Shown here piece by piece: positions 6,223-9,992 of a stretch of DNA of 9,992 bases. Source of the stretch: a bacterium (GTDB taxonomy: Bacteria; UBP13; UBA5359); NCBI GenBank assembly GCA_028699365.1, contig JAQVUQ010000068.1, positions 1-9,992 of the forward strand, given 5' to 3'. Below the pieces are notes generated by a model. The model saw only the letters and a list, made by a program, of their open reading frames with translations. It had not been told where the DNA came from and did not search any database. Position 1 is the first letter of the stretch. Each line of letters starts with the position of its first letter. The translations under genes and the position numbers were made by a program.

Positions 6223-6838
6223 CCCGACTTACTGTCCTGCTCCCTCTCTTGAAGATTTCGTAATAATAGCCTTCCTCAGGTTCATTGCCAAAAGCAACAT
6301 CTTGCATTAATCGTAGAAGCATTATTGCCCCAGGTATAATATCATCATGATTAACTTCCTCAGCTACTATATCAGACATATGCGGATTTATATCTAACTC
6401 AATGTTTATACACCACCACTTCTCAACTTTGGTAAATAAATCAACAAGAACTTGGAATTTAGTTATATCAAAGTCTCTGTCGTCATTTACAAGAAAGCTC
6501 ATAAATTCATGTACAAGTTCGTTTCTATACTTCCGGATTATATCGTAAGTCTGCAGATCCACATCATCGATAGCGCCCATTTCTTTAAACCAAAGTAGCG
6601 AGGCATAACAGCGATCTTTATGCCTAGAAGGCACTTCAGCCTTATATGTTTTGCTCTCAACAAATCCATCGCTATCAAATTCTTCACAAAAGAACATCTT
6701 AGGGTTTTCGATAATAGTATCTTTGAACATTTCGAAGGCTGCTATAAACAGAGAAATCGTCAACAGGTTTCCTCGCAATGTTCCCGGATGGAGAAATTTC
6801 CTATATAAGTCCTTGACGTCTTTTTCAGGCGTCTTCAA
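6212..6838 (-). CDS. HEPN-motif protein of unknown function
   Basis: A 208-residue, mostly helical protein. Near the middle it has IIRKYRNELVHEF, with R105-N106-x3-H110, the classic R-x4-H HEPN nuclease motif with Asn after the catalytic Arg. The upstream segment (LRGNLLTISLFIAAFEMFK, about 21-39) fits the first HEPN helix. The start is a TTG at 6838 whose last two bases are shared with the glycosidase TGA (overlap TTGA), with AGGGG about 8 nt upstream; there is no better start before a stop in this frame. Composition is AT-rich (about 32% GC in one sampled line), in sharp contrast to the glycosidase, so the gene marks the right edge of the island. HEPN proteins commonly act as RNases in toxin-antitoxin or phage-defence modules. 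The role here is inferred. Confidence 0.72.
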   Translation of the reverse strand: MKTPEKDVKDLYRKFLHPGTLRGNLLTISLFIAAFEMFKDTIIENPKMFFCEEFDSDGFVESKTYKAEVPSRHKDRCYASLLWFKEMGAIDDVDLQTYDIIRKYRNELVHEFMSFLVNDDRDFDITKFQVLVDLFTKVEKWWCINIELDINPHMSDIVAEEVNHDDIIPGAIMLLRLMQDVAFGNEPEEGYYYEIFKRGSRTVSRVDM

Positions 6839-8025
6839 CCGTTGTTCCCCTGAGCCACGGATACACCCTCACTCTGCCCGGCAAATACCGCCAAGGCCGA
6901 AGCCACCGGTCTCTCCCGGCCGTCGGAGGGGCTGTTGAGGATAGTTCCGTCCAGGTAAAGGGCACTTGAGCCACCACCATCGAAATTGAGGGCATCACGG
7001 GCGCCCAGGTTCAACAGCAGGGTTGCCAGCTCTTCCAGTGTCATGCCTATGCTGATGCCGGGCTGGCGGCCGTCGACGACGGCCAGAACGACGGTGCCGT
7101 CGGCTGCCAGGCCCAGACCGGTACGGGGTGCACGGCCTACGGCGATATCGTCCCTGAAGGCTTCCTCACGGGCAGTGATCTTCATCTGTCCCTGTTCTAC
7201 CAGTCTGGGACCGGCTCCCAGGCAGTACCAGGGTGTGCTGTCGGACAGGGGCTCGATAGACGGCAGGGCCGGTTCCGTGCCGAAGCTGATGGCCCCGGTC
7301 TTGTCGATATACAACGCACTGCGATTCAACAGGGGATAGCCCTCCCAGCGTCCCTCTATGATCAGCGCGCCCAGGGGACGGCCACTACGATCGAAATAGC
7401 CGCCGTTCACGGCCGCCAGGGCGCCGTTGCGCCTGGCTATGGAGCTGACGGTTTCCAATTTCTGCGCCCTGACCGGCTGCAGGCGATAAGCTTTGCCCGG
7501 GGGAATCAATACCGCGTGAACCGCAACGGGACCGGCCGCCGTTCCCCGGTAGATATCCACCACCTTCAACCCGGCAACCGTACGCTCCTGACGCTCTTCA
7601 TAGATACGCCTGATATCCAGCACCAGCCGGTCGGGATAGGCAGCCGCTGGAGGCAACCTGTAAGCCTTGACCGGAGCCCGGTAGGCCAGGTCCACATTGA
7701 CTTCCAGCCCGCCGGCGGCCGGCCCGGCTTTGACCGACCGGACGAAGCCCGCTTCCGGCAGCGGCAGATCAGCAGCGACAGTGGTGTCGAAACCAGACAA
7801 GTATATCTTGAGATTGCGCCCGGAGGCCTCCACCTTGTAATCCTTGACGGGAGCGGAGAGATCCAGCACCAGGCGATAGATATCACCGTTCAGCCTGCCA
7901 CGGCATCCCAGCAACCTGGGCAGAGTCGCCTCATCGGCCAACACCGTGCCGGAGATCAGGACAAGCGATAACAACAGTAAGCTGATAACTTTGAGCAGCG
8001 AACCTTTAACATTGAATAAATTCAT
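6835..8025 (-). CDS. Secreted AMIN-domain phosphodiester glycosidase (NAGPA family)
   Basis: A 396-residue exported protein, start chosen at ATG 8025. From there a clean signal peptide follows: polar/basic residues 1-12, hydrophobic core 13-29 (VISLLLLSLVLISG), likely cleavage after V-L-A at residue 30. AAAGG lies 5 nt upstream. The frame stays open to a GTG at 8121, but that extension is a GC-rich tandem repeat without a ribosome site. An AMIN-like domain (about 35-140) probably binds the cell wall or envelope. The C-terminal NAGPA domain (about 175-390) shows VNGGYFD, ALIIEGRW, VDGRQPGISIGMTLEELA and LNFDGGGSSAL, the conserved family core. The family cleaves phosphodiester-linked sugars; the exact substrate is unknown. 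It follows mreB by 92 nt, so an envelope role is likely. Confidence 0.93.
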   Translation of the reverse strand: MNLFNVKGSLLKVISLLLLSLVLISGTVLADEATLPRLLGCRGRLNGDIYRLVLDLSAPVKDYKVEASGRNLKIYLSGFDTTVAADLPLPEAGFVRSVKAGPAAGGLEVNVDLAYRAPVKAYRLPPAAAYPDRLVLDIRRIYEERQERTVAGLKVVDIYRGTAAGPVAVHAVLIPPGKAYRLQPVRAQKLETVSSIARRNGALAAVNGGYFDRSGRPLGALIIEGRWEGYPLLNRSALYIDKTGAISFGTEPALPSIEPLSDSTPWYCLGAGPRLVEQGQMKITAREEAFRDDIAVGRAPRTGLGLAADGTVVLAVVDGRQPGISIGMTLEELATLLLNLGARDALNFDGGGSSALYLDGTILNSPSDGRERPVASALAVFAGQSEGVSVAQGNNG

Positions 8026-8040
8026 TATTGCCTTTACACC

Positions 8041-8106
8041 TGCCGCGCCGTAGCTTTCAGATATAGACGGGCTTGCCGCGCCGTAGCTCGCAGAGCGAAG
8101 GCGGGT
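8041..8106. repeat. Two 33-bp GC-rich tandem repeat units between mreB and the glycosidase
   Basis: Unit 1 (8041-8073) and unit 2 (8074-8106) share the perfect 15-bp block TGCCGCGCCGTAGCT and then diverge (8 of the remaining 18 positions match). Unit 2 contains GCCGTAGCTCGCAGAGCGAAGGC, an imperfect inverted repeat that could fold into a hairpin. Sequences of this GCCGTAGCT...GCGAAGGC type resemble small dispersed hairpin repeats of bacterial genomes; that comparison is from memory and was not tested. The repeat fills most of the 92-nt gap and explains the spurious N-terminal extension of the glycosidase frame. Confidence 0.7.
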
Positions 8107-8117
8107 GCCTTTGTGCT

Positions 8118-9149
8118 TCACTTAATAGCACTCTTCCTTATGGTCGCCATACTTTTGGAGAGTATATCTATTTCATCCAGGGCTCGCCCGGTGCCTATGA
8201 CAACGCAACTGAGCGGATCGTCCGCCACCGTCACCCTGATGTGCGTGGCTTCCTGAAGAATCAGGTTGAGGCCGCGCAACAGCGCCCCGCCTCCGGTCAG
8301 CGTCAACCCGGTCTCGATGATATCGGCGGCCAGTTCCGGCGGAGTACGCTCCAGCACCATCTTGACCTGCTCGGCCATATTGAGAACGGTCTCCTGAAGA
8401 GCTTCGCGAACGTCTTCCTCGCTGACGGGAATAGTACACGGCAGTCCGGTAACGCCGTCGCGCCCTCTTATCTCCATGCGCCTGGGCTCGCCTACCGGAT
8501 AAACGGAACCTACGCGCATCTTTATCTCCTCGGCCGTCGGCTCGCCGATGACCACATTGTAGGCTTTCTTGACATGCTTGACCAGGGCTTCATCCATCCT
8601 GTCCCCGCCGACCCGCACGGATGAACTGACCACCACGCCGCCCAGAGAGATAACGGCGATATCGGTGGTGCCTCCGCCGATATCCACTATCATATGCCCC
8701 CTGGGCTCACTTACCGGCAGCCCGGCCCCGATGGCCGCAGCCATCGATTCCTCTATCAGAAAGGCCTGCTTGGCCCCGGCATGCAGGGTGGCGTCCAGAA
8801 CAGCCCGGCGTTCAACGCCGGTAGCGCCGGAGGGCACGCAGATCACTATCCGCGGTTTGAAAAAGCGGCTGTTGCCGCAGACTTTGGCGATGAAATATTG
8901 CAGCATACTCTCGGTGATGGAGTAATTGGCGATGACGCCGTCCTGCAGCGGCCTGACGGCGATAATGCTGTCGGGGGTCTTGCCCAGCATCTGCCGGGCT
9001 TCCACGCCCACGGCCATGATCCGCTTGGTTTCCTTGTTGATGGCAACCACAGACGGCTCACGCAAAACTATACCTTTACCCTTGACATAAACCAAAACGT
9101 TGGCCGTTCCCAGGTCTATGCCCAGGCTGAGCCCCAAATTGCCTACCAT
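8118..9149 (-). CDS. mreB: MreB/Mbl-family rod-shape-determining actin
   Basis: A 343-residue bacterial actin that forms membrane-associated filaments guiding peptidoglycan synthesis. Conserved actin-fold nucleotide motifs are present: phosphate-1 LGIDLGTANVLVYVKGKG (9-26), FLIEESMAAAIGAGLP (130-145), phosphate-2 IVDIGGGTTDIAVISLGG (154-171) and the adenosine loop LTGGGALLRGL near 287. Ser135 replaces the Pro usual in EEPMAAA. The start at 9149 follows GAGGTGG 6 nt upstream; the frame extends to a GTG at 9182 without a ribosome site. mreC and mreD are not adjacent, so this may be an Mbl-like or second MreB copy. The stop is followed by the repeat-bearing gap and then the glycosidase. A promoter-like repeat lies about 63 nt upstream. 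Confidence 0.96.
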   Translation of the reverse strand: MVGNLGLSLGIDLGTANVLVYVKGKGIVLREPSVVAINKETKRIMAVGVEARQMLGKTPDSIIAVRPLQDGVIANYSITESMLQYFIAKVCGNSRFFKPRIVICVPSGATGVERRAVLDATLHAGAKQAFLIEESMAAAIGAGLPVSEPRGHMIVDIGGGTTDIAVISLGGVVVSSSVRVGGDRMDEALVKHVKKAYNVVIGEPTAEEIKMRVGSVYPVGEPRRMEIRGRDGVTGLPCTIPVSEEDVREALQETVLNMAEQVKMVLERTPPELAADIIETGLTLTGGGALLRGLNLILQEATHIRVTVADDPLSCVVIGTGRALDEIDILSKSMATIRKSAIK

Positions 9150-9211
9150 TAACGCCACCTCAATACGATTGCGGATTTCCACTGCGGATATGAGGGCAGT
9201 TTCATACTATG

Positions 9212-9251
9212 TATATTCTAGTGTACAGGGGGGCTATCCTGCAATGGGGAA
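9212..9251 (-). repeat. 40-bp promoter-like repeat, copy B (upstream of mreB, overlapping the hydF end)
   Basis: Matches 2791-2830 at 37 of 40 positions. Copy B starts 63 nt from the mreB ATG and overlaps the last codons of hydF, encoding its final residues S-P-L-Q-D-S-P-P-V-H and the TAG stop. Either a promoter module is embedded in the gene end, or a mobile-type repeat inserted there and gave hydF a new tail. Confidence 0.8.
9215..9244 (-). promoter_or_regulatory. Putative promoter of mreB
   Basis: On the minus strand TTGCAG (9239-9244) and TAGAAT (9215-9220) are 18 bp apart, the same arrangement as in the mlaE copy. Transcription would start near 9208, giving a leader of about 58 nt before the mreB ATG. 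The -35 is weak; conservation between the two copies is the main support. Confidence 0.5.
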
Positions 9252-9992
9252 TATGTCTTATATACTTCCAGCGCCTGCGGAAAGGGCTGCAGGGCTCTTT
9301 CGAAGATGCCCAGGGAATAGGCGATGGTCAGGCCGTAATTGGTGATGGGCACGCCACATTGCCTGGCGCGGATGATGCGGCTTAGCATGGCCCTCCGGTT
9401 CCACATGCAGGCACCGCAGTGGATGATCAGCTTGTAGTCGCGGATATTCTCGGGGAAATCCTGTCCCTGAAAGTGATCGAAATGCAGCTTGCCGCCCACA
9501 TACTGAGTCAGCCAGCGCGGGATCTTCACCCGGCCGATATCGTCGCCGATGGGATGATGGGTGCAGGCTTCGCAGACCAGCACCTTATCGCCGGGATGCA
9601 GCTTCTCTATGGCCATGGCGCCGCGCACCATCTCGGCAAGATCGCCCTTGAAGCGGGCAAAGAGGATGGAGAACGAGGTCATGGGCACTTCCGGCGGGGT
9701 ATCGGCCGCCACCTTGAGAAAGGCCTGCGAATCCGTCACCACCAGAGCGGGCGGAGTCTTGAGACGATCCAGGGCGGAGCGCAGCTCACGCTCCTTGACC
9801 ACCATGACGTAGGCATCGCTGTCCAGTGCATCCCTGATGGCCTGCACCTGCGGCAGTATCAAGCGGCCCTTGGGCGCTTCCAGATCGATAGGCACCACCA
9901 GCACGGCCAGCTCGCCGGGCGGCAGCAGATCGCCCATAATGGACGGCAGGTCGACGGCTTCTTCCGGAGCGGCCTTGACGATGCGCTCCCGC
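9218..9992 (-). CDS. hydF: [FeFe]-hydrogenase maturation GTPase HydF, C-terminal part
   Basis: The window holds about 258 C-terminal residues; the frame is open to the right edge, so the N-terminal GTPase domain lies outside. HydF is the scaffold on which the 2Fe subcluster of [FeFe]-hydrogenase is built, with HydE and HydG, before transfer to HydA. The dimerisation domain is recognised by LVVPIDLEAPKGRLILPQVQ. The cluster-binding domain has CTH ... HCGAC, that is C-x-H-x45-H-C-x2-C, matching the HydF [4Fe-4S] ligand motif (x44-53). An internal Met (9937) is not the start, because conserved HydF sequence continues upstream of it. The last ten residues are encoded by the 40-bp repeat. The gene indicates a hydrogen-metabolising anaerobe. 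It ends 68 nt before mreB. Confidence 0.95.
   Translation of the reverse strand, partial: RERIVKAAPEEAVDLPSIMGDLLPPGELAVLVVPIDLEAPKGRLILPQVQAIRDALDSDAYVMVVKERELRSALDRLKTPPALVVTDSQAFLKVAADTPPEVPMTSFSILFARFKGDLAEMVRGAMAIEKLHPGDKVLVCEACTHHPIGDDIGRVKIPRWLTQYVGGKLHFDHFQGQDFPENIRDYKLIIHCGACMWNRRAMLSRIIRARQCGVPITNYGLTIAYSLGIFERALQPFPQALEVYKTYSPLQDSPPVH

Noticed and set aside
2831-6838. Search for a CRISPR array, tRNA-type attachment site, integrase or transposase
   Set aside because: No regularly spaced repeats, tRNA-like cloverleaf or recombinase motifs were seen in the island or at its edges.
3889-6841. TTCAACCG at 3889-3896 and again near 6834-6841 as possible insertion-site direct repeats
   Set aside because: Only 8 bp; the copies fall at the ends of two coding regions and not at both island borders, so chance is the better explanation.
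8846-9152. Alternative frames 8846-9061 (-) and 8694-9152 (+) over mreB
   Set aside because: Both overlap conserved MreB motifs completely and encode low-complexity, arginine- or glycine-rich sequence typical of shadow frames.

Overview
The window looks like chromosomal DNA of a diderm (outer-membrane-bearing) Firmicute, most likely Negativicutes or a related lineage. I infer this from the combination of an Mla-type lipid transport operon whose MlaD appears to carry an outer-membrane beta-barrel at its C-terminus, an MreB-family actin, a secreted AMIN/phosphodiester-glycosidase protein common in Firmicutes, and HydF, the [FeFe]-hydrogenase maturase typical of anaerobes. The species cannot be named from this sequence. 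Every gene I can support lies on the minus strand, so transcription runs from high to low coordinates.

Right part (about 9992 to 6835, GC-rich): the 3' part of hydF (its 5' end lies beyond the window), then mreB, then a secreted AMIN + NAGPA-type glycosidase. A promoter-like 40-bp element overlaps the end of hydF and precedes mreB. A short GC-rich tandem repeat sits between mreB and the glycosidase, and it makes the glycosidase reading frame look longer at its N-terminus than it probably is.

Middle (about 6838 to 2850, AT-rich and mosaic): an apparent accessory island that starts exactly at the glycosidase stop codon. In order of transcription it holds a HEPN-motif protein (R-x4-H), a TcmP methyltransferase-like protein, its usual partner, the three-cysteine Gp37/Gp68 (DUF5131) radical-SAM-like protein, a zinc/winged-helix + HEPN-motif protein (R-x6-H), a two-zinc-ribbon membrane protein and a 59-63 residue orphan. 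A near-consensus sigma70-type promoter containing a palindrome precedes tcmP. A rho-independent terminator at 2852-2874 closes the island. HEPN domains, an enzyme pair known from phage and mobile contexts, and foreign base composition suggest a defence or mobile-element-related cassette. This is inference.

Left part (about 2830 to 1, GC-rich): a second copy (37/40 identical) of the promoter-like element, then a tightly packed mlaE-mlaF-mlaD operon (4-nt overlap, then a 6-nt gap). mlaD runs off the left edge. MlaE (permease) and MlaF (ATPase) form the inner-membrane ABC core, and MlaD is the lipid-carrying MCE subunit. Without the island, the order mreB, glycosidase, mlaEFD would be one continuous envelope-biogenesis cluster.
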